Source of the DNA: Falsihalocynthiibacter arcticus
GTDB taxonomy: Bacteria > Pseudomonadota > Alphaproteobacteria > Rhodobacterales > Rhodobacteraceae
Reading direction: 5' to 3'
NCBI RefSeq assembly: GCF_000812665.2
Contig: NZ_CP014327.1
Span: 2,943,501 to 3,007,500 of the forward strand
Length of the DNA stretch: 64,000 bases
Shown here: positions 36,209 to 45,384 of the stretch, piece by piece
How the letters are laid out: each line of letters opens with the position of its first letter
How positions within the stretch are numbered: the stretch's first letter is position 1
Translations under genes and position numbers: made by a program
The notes under the pieces: model-generated
Database searches by the model: none
What the model was told of the DNA's origin: nothing
What the model saw: the letters and a program-made list of their open reading frames with translations, nothing else

Positions 36209-37087
36209 TTAGCGCCCTTCTTTTTGACGCCTGATATTCAAGTTTTCGCGGGCATATTTACGCAGTATCCGTGCGGTTTTGCCTGCCATGCCGTCGCTCT
36301 GGCTTTCGCTGAAAACGGCATAGGCCGCGTAGGCAAATCGCGGAGCGTCCTCAATTAAATGTAACCAGCCAGCCTGTATTTCTGGCTCGATTGAGCGTCG
36401 GGGAAAATATCCAGATGCAGGTACGGTCCGCAAATACTGCAAGCCCAAAGTCCCAATCCCAAGTTGCAGGCTTGGTGTTGTGAACTGTGGAAAGTTCAGC
36501 AGGTGATGTGTGCGAAATTCAAAACCCCAATCGATCAACACGTAGTTTTCCCCGAAAGGATCGGTTGACGTGTCGCTATCGCTGCTGACCAAAACGAACT
36601 CGTCCTCGAAAAGCTGTTCAACCGCGAGCCCCGACGTGTTTTGCGGCCTGTACATCACAGCGAGGTCGAGCGAGCCATCGTTAAGTTTCGGTCCTAAGAT
36701 GTCTGAGGTCGCCAAGGATGCCTTAATTGCCATGTTGGGGATTTTGGCTTGAAGGGTAGGGATGGCATCAATCAGGAAGCCGTCCCACAAGCTTGGTGGT
36801 GCGCCAATTTCCAAGACCGATTCCAGTGTCGCAGGGAGTGCCGCGTCGAGCTTGGCCTGTGTCCACGTCCGCACAAGTGTTGTGGCATGCCTTTGAAAAT
36901 TGCGTCCCGCAGCCGTCATCGTCGCACCGGATTTACTGCGTTCAAAGACCGGTTGTCCGAGCTGCTGCTCAAGCGAGAGGATGCGCATGCTAACGGTGGA
37001 TTGTGTGACATTTACCTTGCCAGCAGCATTGAAAAAGCTGCCAGTTTCGACAACGGCCAGAAAGGTTCGTGCGAGTTCTACATCCAT
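36209..37087 (-). CDS. LysR-family transcriptional regulator
   Basis: Regulator of 292 residues. The N-terminal winged helix-turn-helix is clear (ELARTFLAVVETGSFFNAAG and KVNVTQSTVSMRILSLEQQLGQPVFERS), and the C-terminal ligand-binding domain starts near residue 90 (LEIGAPPSLWDGFLIDAIPTL). All parts are present. No target operon is evident: upstream and divergent lie only small genes, the first at 37,206. The effector cannot be predicted. Confidence 0.92.
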   Translation of the reverse strand: MDVELARTFLAVVETGSFFNAAGKVNVTQSTVSMRILSLEQQLGQPVFERSKSGATMTAAGRNFQRHATTLVRTWTQAKLDAALPATLESVLEIGAPPSLWDGFLIDAIPTLQAKIPNMAIKASLATSDILGPKLNDGSLDLAVMYRPQNTSGLAVEQLFEDEFVLVSSDSDTSTDPFGENYVLIDWGFEFRTHHLLNFPQFTTPSLQLGIGTLGLQYLRTVPASGYFPRRSIEPEIQAGWLHLIEDAPRFAYAAYAVFSESQSDGMAGKTARILRKYARENLNIRRQKEGR

Positions 37088-37205
37088 GTTTCACCTATTT
37101 GAATATCCGATATCATCATTGCTTTAAATTCACTATTCAAATCTCAACGGACGTGAGAAATAGAGCTACGGATCGAATCATTCGGTCCTTACGAGGAGTT
37201 CTCCC

Positions 37206-37286
37206 ATGAAATCGACTTCAAAACCTTCTTCAAAACCAGCATCTCCTAAGCCCACCGGAAAGCCATCCGCACCTAAAGGCGTCTAG
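37206..37286 (+). CDS. Lys/Pro/Ser-rich 26-residue peptide
   Basis: A short frame, MKSTSKPSSKPASPKPTG and a few more residues, preceded by GAGGAG seven bases upstream. The composition (lysine, proline, serine only, plus a few small residues) implies a disordered basic peptide that could bind nucleic acid. It is divergent from the LysR gene, 118 bases away. Support is the strong ribosome site and clean stop; coding is not proven. Confidence 0.4.
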   Translation: MKSTSKPSSKPASPKPTGKPSAPKGV

Positions 37287-37433
37287 CGCCCTTAGCTTTG
37301 CGAATTGTACCTGCTGATAATTCTACGGCCCCCATATTTACGAGTAAAAGAGAGACGCGATAGACAAGCATATCTCCTAAAACAGCTCAATCTCGCGTTT
37401 CTAATTTCTCGGTAGGTCTAGGAATGGACTCCA

Positions 37434-37622
37434 ATGAACCTAAACACCAACAAAACTTCGGAGAAGATGAAATCCGTCAAAGCCAGCTGTGACAAGGCAC
37501 CTTTTGGCGAAAAAAGGGCTTCCGCAATGAAGCACTATTACGCCGCTGAGTCCGCGCACACAGCAAAGGACGACGCAAAAGCGAACAAAGAACTTGATGC
37601 CGCAAAGCACGCCCTTGCGTAA
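37434..37622 (+). CDS. Small charged helical protein
   Basis: A 62-residue frame rich in Lys, Ala and Asp, likely alpha-helical (RASAMKHYYAAESAHTAKDDAKANKELDAAKHALA). It resembles small stress-linked proteins in rhizobia and rhodobacters by composition only. The ATG follows GGAATGGACTCCA, a weak ribosome site. It lies between the Lys/Pro/Ser-rich peptide and the EF-hand gene, all in one direction. Confidence 0.55.
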   Translation: MNLNTNKTSEKMKSVKASCDKAPFGEKRASAMKHYYAAESAHTAKDDAKANKELDAAKHALA

Positions 37623-37687
37623 CATCATCTCCTCAAACACCCAAAACGCGGTCCATTATGGAGCGCTTAATTCTGAATGGAAATATC

Positions 37688-37936
37688 ATGAAAAACGTAA
37701 TTCTCGTAGCTGCTCTCGCGACTTCTTTTGCTTTCTCTGCTAATGCAATGAACGCTGAGGTTGATACCGACGGCGATGGAATGGCATCTCTCGTTGAGCT
37801 TCAAGTGTCACAGCCTGATCTCACCGATGTTGTGTTCAACGAAATCGACACAGATGGCGATGGCTTCCTTAATGACGACGAAATGGCTGCTGCAATCGAG
37901 GCCGGCACTTTGATGGACCCAGAGGCTGATGCTTAA
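37688..37936 (+). CDS. Exported EF-hand protein
   Basis: Protein of 82 residues with a signal peptide (ILVAALATSFAFSANA) and two EF-hand loops: DTDGDGMASLVE (about 26-37) and DTDGDGFLNDDE (about 56-67). Both have acidic residues at loop positions 1, 3, 5 and 12, so calcium binding in the periplasm is likely. The start at 37,688 gives the compact signal peptide; an upstream extension to 37,658 is improbable. A terminator follows. Confidence 0.85.
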   Translation: MKNVILVAALATSFAFSANAMNAEVDTDGDGMASLVELQVSQPDLTDVVFNEIDTDGDGFLNDDEMAAAIEAGTLMDPEADA

Positions 37937-37986
37937 ATCTTAAGTTGAAGAATAAATTCAGCTTTCGAACTGTTTAGATAACCAAG

Positions 37987-38015
37987 AACGGCACGGGGAG
38001 ACCTGTGCCGTTTTT
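37987..38015 (+). terminator. Rho-independent terminator after the EF-hand gene
   Basis: AACGGCAC (37,987-37,994) pairs with GTGCCGTT (38,005-38,012), and a T-run follows. It closes the small-gene transcript. Confidence 0.85.
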
Positions 38016-38071
38016 ACCGACGTTTAAGGCATTACCCGTTGGAGAGAACCTTGATTGGCGCGAGTTTTTCG

Positions 38072-38674
38072 CTACCCTGTCATGAAGACGTCATATCGTG
38101 TTGTTTTGCCGCGAATTTGGTGTGAACACGCCTGAACGCCTTCAATCGGATCGGCCTTGGCTGGCCATTTAAGAACCACCCGTTTACGCGCATGTTTTAT
38201 TGCCAATCGCACCAGATCAGCAGCGTCATCGTCTGTGCCAACGATCTCGCGGACTTGGCGCAAGTCTTGTTTTACAAGCGCTGAATTTTTCCGTTCGGGA
38301 TGCATTGGATCGATCAAAATTGCTTCGCCAGACAGTTCAGGGATCAAATCCTTGGCGTCCCCTTTCAAGAGGGTCATGCGGCCAATAATCTCGCGAAGCT
38401 GCCCACCCTCGCTCGCGGCGCGCTCCATGCCATCCGTTAACAACGCATGCATTTTCTCTGAACGCTCGATCATGGTCACTTGCGCACCTAAAGACGCCAA
38501 AAGAAATGAGTCCCGACCCAATCCTGCTGTCGCATCAATAATCATTGGCGTTTTGCCCGCACGCAGCCCCATAGCCTTCGCTAAGTCTTGACCACGACCG
38601 CCACCAAACCGAAGCCGATGCGCCACGGAACCATTGACAAAATCGACGCGCAACTCTGCTACAACCCGCTTCAA
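38072..38674 (-). CDS. rsmJ: 16S rRNA methyltransferase RsmJ-like, short N-terminus
   Basis: SAM-dependent methyltransferase like RsmJ, which methylates G1516 of 16S rRNA. The signature FVNGSVAHRLRFGGGRGQDLAKAMG opens the protein, followed by the SAM loop DATAGLGRDSFLLASLG, IERSEKMHALL and the catalytic-type DPMHPERKNSALVKQDLR. With 200 residues from a TTG start it lacks about 50-60 N-terminal residues present in the enterobacterial enzyme; an in-frame stop upstream prevents extension. The core is intact, so it may still work. Confidence 0.85.
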   Translation of the reverse strand: MKRVVAELRVDFVNGSVAHRLRFGGGRGQDLAKAMGLRAGKTPMIIDATAGLGRDSFLLASLGAQVTMIERSEKMHALLTDGMERAASEGGQLREIIGRMTLLKGDAKDLIPELSGEAILIDPMHPERKNSALVKQDLRQVREIVGTDDDAADLVRLAIKHARKRVVLKWPAKADPIEGVQACSHQIRGKTTRYDVFMTG

Positions 38675-38944
38675 ACTCTACTCATTTTCTTTCCCAGATG
38701 GGCACCAATGCCCATAATGCCCAACCAATACCGCTTTTCTAGATGTACCACAGCCCCATTTTTAAAAGGCGTGAACAAAACGCTTTGCTCCACAGAATTT
38801 TATGCTGCGCGGAGGGTGAAATGGTGCCGTTACCCATGAGACTGCTTTTGGACTGCGACAACTTGAGGTTCTTTTCGGAACAGGCAAAGGGTTGACTGCG
38901 CGAGTTAATTATCTCAAATCAGTTTCATAGCGAAGGGGCAGCAG

Positions 38945-39520
38945 ATGGCGCTTGAGGTGCAGAATTTGCGTACGCTGAACGGAAGCTGCGTTACATTTAG
39001 GGTTTCGGCGGGCCAATGTGTGGCGCTGACTGGTCCCTCTGGGTCGGGGAAGTCGCTTGTGTTGCGCGCGATTGCCGACCTCGATCAGGCCGAGGGTGGC
39101 GTTGTCTTGAACGGGCGCGCGCGCGAGGCATATCAACCAACTGTCTGGCGGCAACTTGTCCGCTACTTGCCGCCAGTGAGTCAGTTTTGGACGCCGCACC
39201 TCGCGGGGCATTTTGTCAAGGACATGACCTCCGAAGCCGAAAAACTTGGCCTCAGCACCCATGATCTCACCGCACCAATCGATCGGCTTTCGACGGGGCA
39301 ACGGCAACGGGGGGCCATAATGAGGGCCATGTCCAATCAGCCGAAAGTGCTCCTACTTGATGAGCCAACGTCAGCCCTTGATGCTGTCTCCGTTGATCGT
39401 GTTGAAGGGGTATTGCGAGAATTTATGGGACAGGGTGGCGCAATAGTTTTGGTGACACATGACCAAGCGCAAGCACAACGCATGTCCGAGTCTATGATCG
39501 AACTGGTGGTGAAGGCATGA
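38945..39520 (+). CDS. fetA: ABC ATPase of an iron exporter (FetA/YbbL-like)
   Basis: ATP-binding subunit of 191 residues. Walker A is GPSGSGKSL (about 31-39), the signature is LSTGQRQR (about 116-123) and Walker B is VLLLDEPTSALD (about 135-146). It is short, as expected for FetA, which pairs with the YbbM-like permease to export iron and aid oxidative-stress resistance. Its stop overlaps the fetB start by four bases. The location next to other iron genes supports the role. Confidence 0.85.
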   Translation: MALEVQNLRTLNGSCVTFRVSAGQCVALTGPSGSGKSLVLRAIADLDQAEGGVVLNGRAREAYQPTVWRQLVRYLPPVSQFWTPHLAGHFVKDMTSEAEKLGLSTHDLTAPIDRLSTGQRQRGAIMRAMSNQPKVLLLDEPTSALDAVSVDRVEGVLREFMGQGGAIVLVTHDQAQAQRMSESMIELVVKA

Positions 39521-40311
39521 CACCAGATATCGGTTTTGATAAAATCCTCATCGCTGCTTTGTTTCTGCTGATTAATGGCGGGATATCCTTGGCTCTTTCG
39601 CTTGGGATTGGCCGCAGCCTCCTGATCGCTGGGGTGCGAATGGTGGTGCAACTCGTTCTGCTGGCCTTCGTGTTGCGCTGGATTTTCGAGGTCGATAGCA
39701 TTGCAATTACGCTTGTGGCCATGATCGTAATGGGGGGCTTTGCGGGGTATGAGGTCTTGCTTCGGCAAGCGCATCCTGCGGGGCGGCTTTGGACGGCCAG
39801 TTTGGGGACGACGGTTATGTTGTCTTGCGGATTTCTCATTACGTTGCCGACATTAGCTGTGATTGTGCAGGCCGAACCGTGGTTTTCCCCGCGCGTCGCC
39901 TTGCCAATGTTTGGGATGATCGCCGGAAGTGCCATGGGGAGTATAGCGCTCACTTTGCATGTTTTAAGCCATGCGTTGATCCGAGATGCGTTGATTATCG
40001 AAGCGCGGCTTTCCATGGGAGAAAGCAAATTTCAGGCGCTCGGACCGACGCTGCGAACGGCAATTCGCTCTGGCCTATTGCCGACGGTTACAAATATGGC
40101 CTCCATCGGGGTTGTCTCAATACCGGGGATGATGACGGGGCAGATCCTCGCAAATGCCGATCCCTTAACGGCCGCGAAATACCAGATGGTCATCATGTTC
40201 CTAATCTCGGCAACCAGTGCGTTAGGGGCCGTGGCCGCCGCTTATGCCTTGGCGTGGCGGGTCACCGACCAGCGCCATCGGCTGCGGCTAGATCGTTTGC
40301 GCGGGGTGTAA
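39517..40311 (+). CDS. fetB: ABC permease of an iron exporter (FetB/YbbM-like)
   Basis: Inner-membrane protein of 264 residues, UPF0014 family, with about seven hydrophobic segments. Characteristic stretches are GIGRSLLIAGVRMVVQLVLLAFVLR near the N-terminus, EARLSMGESKFQA and the conserved SIPGMMTGQILANADPLTAAKYQM with the following membrane helix. It is translationally coupled to the ATPase. Its 3' end overlaps the convergent sucrase/ferredoxin-like gene by 50 bases. Confidence 0.88.
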   Translation: MTPDIGFDKILIAALFLLINGGISLALSLGIGRSLLIAGVRMVVQLVLLAFVLRWIFEVDSIAITLVAMIVMGGFAGYEVLLRQAHPAGRLWTASLGTTVMLSCGFLITLPTLAVIVQAEPWFSPRVALPMFGMIAGSAMGSIALTLHVLSHALIRDALIIEARLSMGESKFQALGPTLRTAIRSGLLPTVTNMASIGVVSIPGMMTGQILANADPLTAAKYQMVIMFLISATSALGAVAAAYALAWRVTDQRHRLRLDRLRGV

Positions 40312-41212
40312 CACCCTTACGAACCTGTACCGCTTTCCACGCCTGTCGTTCCTTTAGGGGGAGGTCATCGCCTAAATCTGAACATGAATCGTGACTTCTA
40401 GAAATGGTCGCTTCACAACCCACAAAATATACTCCGTCATGGGTCTTGACGTGAAAATCGCGTGCGCTATCCGTCGCGTGTAGGAGATCAATCGCAAGCG
40501 CGGGGAATTGCGTATGCCCGCCAATCGCTTGTAGTGCGGCGATCTCGGCCGCTTGCGCCTCGGGCGACAGGTGCGATGTTCCGCGCAAACTCGGAAGCCA
40601 TGCCTGCCCATTGCTTTCTGCGGCGATTATTGCGGCGGCATCCGTGGCCCCGATGCGGCCATATTTACGCATCGAACGTGTAAATACCGCATTGCCAGAA
40701 AAACGGCACCCGCCCAGATGCGTGCTCTCCCAAACGTCAAAACGGTCGCGATATTCCTGCGCAGCGGCCGCCAAAAGGCGATAGGCGGCGAAACCGAATT
40801 TCGCGCAGCAACGATCATGTTGACCGTGCGTGCAACATAAGACCACTTCTGCAGTTGCATGCGTGGACCGATAATCTGTGAGGGGATGATCTGCGGCCAA
40901 GCTCAAAAGGAAATCCGCCAGATGATCAGGGGGGATGTCAAAGGATTGCCGTCTGGGCACGACAATCACGCGTCCAATTGGGCCTGCGTCATTTTTGCGA
41001 TCAACGAGGTTCACCCGCCATCCCGCCTTAGTAAGAGTTTGGATGGCGTCGCGCAGCGGGCCGCCCATGTCCGCCGCTTCGCGCATTGCATATGACCAGC
41101 GCGATTTTGGCCAGCGGATCAATACCATGCGTTCGGGGTGCGCGCCGGTTCCCGCGAGGGCTTCGCCCGATTGCTGCCCGAAGGTTGCACAGAAATTATC
41201 CGGCTGTGTCAT
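40262..41212 (-). CDS. Sucrase/ferredoxin-like protein
   Basis: Protein of 316 residues of the sucrase/ferredoxin-like family, which has a thioredoxin-like [2Fe-2S] domain. The cysteine motifs are VVLCCTHGQHDRCCAKFG and THLGGCRFSGNAVF. The biochemical role is not known to me; the setting between an iron exporter and a siderophore importer suggests iron handling, for instance reduction of ferric siderophore. I start it at 41,212 (MTQPDNFCATFG); an upstream ATG at 41,302 would add 30 proline-rich residues. It is divergent from the importer genes. Confidence 0.8.
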   Translation of the reverse strand: MTQPDNFCATFGQQSGEALAGTGAHPERMVLIRWPKSRWSYAMREAADMGGPLRDAIQTLTKAGWRVNLVDRKNDAGPIGRVIVVPRRQSFDIPPDHLADFLLSLAADHPLTDYRSTHATAEVVLCCTHGQHDRCCAKFGFAAYRLLAAAAQEYRDRFDVWESTHLGGCRFSGNAVFTRSMRKYGRIGATDAAAIIAAESNGQAWLPSLRGTSHLSPEAQAAEIAALQAIGGHTQFPALAIDLLHATDSARDFHVKTHDGVYFVGCEATISRSHDSCSDLGDDLPLKERQAWKAVQVRKGVTPRANDLAAADGAGR

Positions 41213-41392
41213 CGGGGATTTAGGCGGTCGAGAGGGGGGCGGAATTGGCATTTTTAAAGGTGTGACTTTCGGCGAGAAAAGTTGCGCGGCGGGGTTTGAC
41301 AAGCTCTTTGATTATATCTAAGTAAAATAGTCAGCCATTATCATCAAGCCATTTTGATAAGAGCCAGAAATTAAAAATTATTTGGATCTCTT

Positions 41393-42319
41393 ATGAAACC
41401 GACGCGTCGCGTTCTTCTTTCCGTCCTTGCGGTCGGCATCGCAACTCCCGTGTTTGCGGGCGAAATCTCTCACGAGCTTGGCACGACCATGGTGCCTGAA
41501 AATCCACAGCGCATTGTCGTTTTGGAGTTTAGCCATATTGACGCGTTAGTCTCTGTGGGTGTGGTGCCCGTGGGTATTGCCGACGACAATAAACCCGAGC
41601 GCATCATGCCGGTTTATGGCCCCGTGATTGGCGATACATGGACCTCCGTAGGTACACGCAAAACCCCGAGCCTTGAAGTGATTGCGTCGCTGCAACCTGA
41701 TTTGATCCTCGCAGATAAAACCCGCCACACCGATGCCTATGCCACGCTTTCGCAAATTGCGCCGACGGTTGTGATGGATAGTTTGAGCGGCGATTACACA
41801 GCTTCAGTTGAGCAGATGCTCCTGATTGGCGAGGCGATTGGCAAAGCGGATGCAATGAATGCGCGTGTGGCCGATCATAAAGCGACAATGGCAGACTACG
41901 CGGAAAAAATTCGGCCCTATGCCCAAAACGTGCGGGCACAATTTGGCGTCGCGAATGGCGAAGCGCTCTTCTTACATGCGCCGTCTTCCTACAACGGGTC
42001 TTTGCTGGCGAGCCTTGGGTTTGCGCCAGCGATGACCCCAAACGAGGGCGAAGGGTATGAATCCAATTATGTGACGACAACCCTAGAGCAGCTATCGGAA
42101 ATCAATCCTGACGTGCTTATCATTGGCGAATATGCCGATCCCTCCGTCACCGATAATTGGGAAAATGACGCGTTGTGGAACGCGCTGAAAGCCGTGAAGG
42201 ATGCGCGCGTCTACAACGTTGAGGCCAACACGTGGTCTCGTTTGCGTGGCATGGTGGCCGCCGAGCAAACCGCCCAAGACCTTTTGACCATTGTGGGCGC
42301 AGATGGCAGCGATAGCTGA
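41393..42319 (+). CDS. Iron-siderophore ABC transporter, substrate-binding protein
   Basis: Periplasmic binding protein of 308 residues, FecB/FepB type (helical-backbone class III). It has a signal peptide (RVLLSVLAVGIATPVFAGE) then the typical start LGTTMVPENPQRIVVLEFSHID, a central helix, and EINPDVLIIGEY in the second lobe. It is first in an operon of binding protein, two permeases and ATPase, with overlapping reading frames. The specific siderophore is not predictable. Confidence 0.92.
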   Translation: MKPTRRVLLSVLAVGIATPVFAGEISHELGTTMVPENPQRIVVLEFSHIDALVSVGVVPVGIADDNKPERIMPVYGPVIGDTWTSVGTRKTPSLEVIASLQPDLILADKTRHTDAYATLSQIAPTVVMDSLSGDYTASVEQMLLIGEAIGKADAMNARVADHKATMADYAEKIRPYAQNVRAQFGVANGEALFLHAPSSYNGSLLASLGFAPAMTPNEGEGYESNYVTTTLEQLSEINPDVLIIGEYADPSVTDNWENDALWNALKAVKDARVYNVEANTWSRLRGMVAAEQTAQDLLTIVGADGSDS

Positions 42320-43325
42320 TATTTCGGTAAGCGTAAGAATGAGTGGCCAAGTTTGGAAGATAGCGGCAATTGCCGTTGTCCTCCTGCTGGCCACTGTTGG
42401 GTCGCTCATCACGGGCGGCCGCTCTGACGTTGGCTTAACCGATATTTTTACGCTGTTAACGGGGGCGGAGGATATTGCCGCGACAACGATGCGCGATATC
42501 CGAATGCCGCGTACGGCTGTGGCCGCGCTTGTGGGGGTAAATCTCGCGCTTGCGGGTGTGGTTCTACAGGCTCTTACGCGCAACCCACTCGCGTCTCCTG
42601 CAATTCTGGGCATCAATCAAGGGGCCGCCCTTGGCCTTGTCGCCGCCCTCGTTTTTCCTAGCGCGACTGGGCTTGCGCTCAATAGCATGGCAGTGGCCGG
42701 AGCCTTGGCGGCAGGGGCGGCGACCTTCGCGATTGCGGGGGGATTTGGCGGGCGGATCGACCCGCTGCGGCTTGTTCTTGGGGGCGTGGCCGTTGGCGCG
42801 TTTTCCTTCGCGGCGGTGCGATTTGCCTATACGCTTGAAGATGATCTGGCCCATGCGGTGATCCGATGGACCATCGGCGATATTGGCGACATGCGCTGGC
42901 ACGACGCGGCACCACTGGCAGTCTTTACCTTTGTTGGAATGTTGGGGGGCGTGGCCCTCGCGCAGCGTTTGAATATGATGGCGTTGGGGGATGCCTCGGC
43001 GCGGGGCTTGGGCGCTGATCCGCGCTGGACGCTGTTTCTTGGCGCTGTTCTCGCGGCCATTTTGGCGGGGGCAAGTGTGACTGTGGCAGGGCCGATTGCC
43101 TTTGTGGGCTTGGTCGTGCCCCACCTCGCGCGTGTGATGTTCGGGGGCGATCATCGCGTATTGGTTCCTGCCGCCGCCGCCCTTGGGGCCGCCCTGATGC
43201 TTGTCGCAGATACTTTGTCCAAACTTATAGCGGCCCCGAGTGAAATCCCTGTCGGATTGGTCGCGGCATTGATCGGCGCGCCGTGGTTTCTCTATCTCAC
43301 TCTGACATCAGAGGCGCTAGAATGA
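42303..43325 (+). CDS. Iron-siderophore ABC permease, FecCD family (1)
   Basis: Membrane subunit of 340 residues with about nine to ten helices. Family marks: RMPRTAVAALVGVNLALAGVVLQALTRNPLASPAILGINQGA, and GPIAFVGLVVPHLAR in the region that contacts the ATPase. I use the ATG at 42,303, overlapping the binding-protein gene by 17 bases; an ATG at 42,339 (MSGQVWKI) is an equally possible start. Its stop overlaps the start of the second permease. Confidence 0.9.
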   Translation: MAAIADISVSVRMSGQVWKIAAIAVVLLLATVGSLITGGRSDVGLTDIFTLLTGAEDIAATTMRDIRMPRTAVAALVGVNLALAGVVLQALTRNPLASPAILGINQGAALGLVAALVFPSATGLALNSMAVAGALAAGAATFAIAGGFGGRIDPLRLVLGGVAVGAFSFAAVRFAYTLEDDLAHAVIRWTIGDIGDMRWHDAAPLAVFTFVGMLGGVALAQRLNMMALGDASARGLGADPRWTLFLGAVLAAILAGASVTVAGPIAFVGLVVPHLARVMFGGDHRVLVPAAAALGAALMLVADTLSKLIAAPSEIPVGLVAALIGAPWFLYLTLTSEALE

Positions 43326-44304
43326 GTCGTAGAGTATGGGTTCTCGTCGGCTTGTTGGGCGTGGTCGTGCTGGCGGTAATATGGTCGATTTCGGCGGGGG
43401 CTGTGCCAATCTCGGCTTCGGTTATCGTGAACACGTTGTTCGGTCTTGAGGGGCCACACCAAGATTTTATCATCCTGCAATCGCGCCTCCCGCGCACCGT
43501 TTTGGCGCTAATTGCCGGAGCGGCTTTGGCGATCTCTGGAGCGATCATTCAGGCGCTCCTGCGCAACCCATTGGCCAGTCCAAAAGTTATCGGGATCAAC
43601 TCGGGCGCGGCCCTCGCGGTTTGTCTTGGTGTCTTGTCAGGCGTGAGTCCCCTTTGGTCGCCCGTGTTGGCAGCGGTGGGCGGGTTTGCTGCGGCGTCTC
43701 TGGTTTGGATCGGGTCGCTCCGGCGCGGCGCAAGTCCAGCGCGGCTGGCGTTGATCGGCATTGCGGTCGGTTTCTTGGCCGACGCAGGGGTGGATTATAT
43801 CCTCGTGACGGCGCCCACCTTTGAATTTTCCGCGCCTCTGGTTTGGCTGACGGGATCGCTTTGGAGTAGGGGGTGGGATGATGTGGCACGGACCGCTCCG
43901 CTGATTTTACCTCTGATCGGCATGGCGTTGCTCCTTGCATTTAGGCTCGATTTGATCCGACTTGGAGATGCACATGCGCGGGGTCTTGGGATGAACGTCA
44001 AGATCGAGCGTTTCTTGCTCTTGGCCTTGGCAACGGCTTTGGCCTCCGTTTCTGTCGCGGCTGTCGGCGCTTTGGGATTTGTTGGCCTCATGGCCCCCCA
44101 TATGGCGCGACAATTGGTGGGCGGAAATCATCGGGCGGTGTTGCCCGCATCAATGCTCGTGGGCATGGCCCTTGTTGTGTTGTCCGATGCCGCAGGGCGC
44201 GCACTGGCTCCCCCATTGAAATTTCGGCGGGCATCCTGACCGCTCTTTTTGGCGCCCCGTTTTTTGTATTCATCCTTCTGACAAGCCGACGCGAGGGCCT
44301 ATGA
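43322..44304 (+). pseudogene. Iron-siderophore ABC permease, FecCD family (2), one frameshift
   Basis: Second FecCD-type permease. It shares SRLPRTVLALIAGAALAISG, QALLRNPLASPKVIGINSGA and GALGFVGLMAPHMARQLVGG. The frame is lost at a C5 run (44,210-44,214); adding one C continues the chain as IEISAGILTALFGAPFFVFILL, the standard last helix, and ends at a TGA overlapping the ATPase start. The restored length is about 327 residues. As the operon is otherwise intact I think this is a sequencing error. Confidence 0.87.
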
Positions 44305-45086
44305 CCATAAAGTTGCAAAATCTACGTGCGGGCTATCGCGGCTTCATGTTGAAAGACATCAATCAAGACCTCCCGAAGGGGCGTTTGACCGCATTAATCG
44401 GGCCCAATGGTTGTGGGAAATCCACACTTTTCGGGGCGATGGCGGGTAATCTCGCGGTGAAATCGGGCCGAATTCTGATTGACGGTTTGGATGTGACCAA
44501 AACATCGCCGCGCAAAATTTCGCGCCATGTGGCCTTGCTCCCTCAAAACCCAGTCGTGCCACCCGCAATTCGCGTGGAACAACTCGTGGCCTATGGCCGC
44601 GCGCCCTATCAAAATTTATTGGGACAGCGCCGCGCAGGGGATCAGGAAGCGATCGAGTCGGCGATGGTCAAAGCGGGCATTGATACCCTAAGACAAAGCA
44701 AGCTTTCCGACCTTTCGGGCGGTCAGCGACAGCGCGCGTTTCTAGCGATGTGTTTGGCACAGGACACCCCCGTGATGCTGTTTGATGAGCCGACGTCGTT
44801 TCTCGATATTCGCTATCAATACGAAACATTGGAGGTCCTTGCCGATCTCGCAAATGGGGGACGCACTGTGGTTGTGGTGTTGCATGACATCGGTCAGGCG
44901 GCAAGATTTGCGCATCATTTGGTCGTGATGAAAGCAGGAAAAGTGATCAACAGTGGCCGTCCGTCTGAAACGATCACGCCGCAAACCCTGCGCGATGCCT
45001 ATGAGGTCGAGGCGCAAGTTTATGCGGACCCCGTCACTCAAACGCCCCAATTGTCGCCCTTGAGCAGCGTCAGAGCAAGAAACTAG
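44301..45086 (+). CDS. Iron-siderophore ABC transporter, ATPase
   Basis: ATP-binding protein of 261 residues, FecE/FepC type. Walker A GPNGCGKST (about 34-42), signature LSGGQRQRAFLAM (about 139-151) and Walker B VMLFDEPTSFLD are all present, as is the H-loop VVVLHDIGQAARFA. The ATG overlaps the stop of the restored permease. It is the last gene of the importer operon, which is followed by a long perfect hairpin. Confidence 0.93.
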   Translation: MTIKLQNLRAGYRGFMLKDINQDLPKGRLTALIGPNGCGKSTLFGAMAGNLAVKSGRILIDGLDVTKTSPRKISRHVALLPQNPVVPPAIRVEQLVAYGRAPYQNLLGQRRAGDQEAIESAMVKAGIDTLRQSKLSDLSGGQRQRAFLAMCLAQDTPVMLFDEPTSFLDIRYQYETLEVLADLANGGRTVVVVLHDIGQAARFAHHLVVMKAGKVINSGRPSETITPQTLRDAYEVEAQVYADPVTQTPQLSPLSSVRARN

Positions 45087-45244
45087 CGTTTGGTCATGAT
45101 AAACCGAGCCGCTTTACGGGCGTCTTGGCTGTATTTGGACAAGCCCGTTTTAAGCCTCAACATCGGCCATCAACTCGAAATTATGGTCCTTGCCAAAAGG
45201 CCCACCCAAAACGGTGATAACGGATGCGAGGTTTGGCGAGGACA

Positions 45245-45282
45245 CCTTAAACGCGCCTTATCACTTAGCGGCGCGTTTAAGG
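45245..45282 (+). terminator. Strong hairpin after the importer operon
   Basis: CCTTAAACGCGCC (45,245-45,257) and GGCGCGTTTAAGG (45,270-45,282) pair perfectly over 13 bp with a 12-base loop. The T-tract after it is broken (CTGTTTCTT). It lies between the importer ATPase and the convergent bfr gene and probably serves one or both. The rest of this 300-base gap holds no gene. Confidence 0.65.
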
Positions 45283-45384
45283 CTGTTTCTTGGCGGGGTC
45301 GCGCTTGAATCAGCCAACCTGCCCATAATCAGAGCGTCGGCAAAACGGTAAACCTAATTTGCCGAAACATCGAATAAGTGCCTG

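Noticed and set aside
38945-40311. Amino-acid or phosphate ABC importer
   Set aside because: No binding protein, and the permease is the UPF0014 type that goes with FetA/YbbL.
45090-45308. 72-codon frame after the importer ATPase
   Set aside because: Crosses the strong 13-bp hairpin and has no recognisable content.
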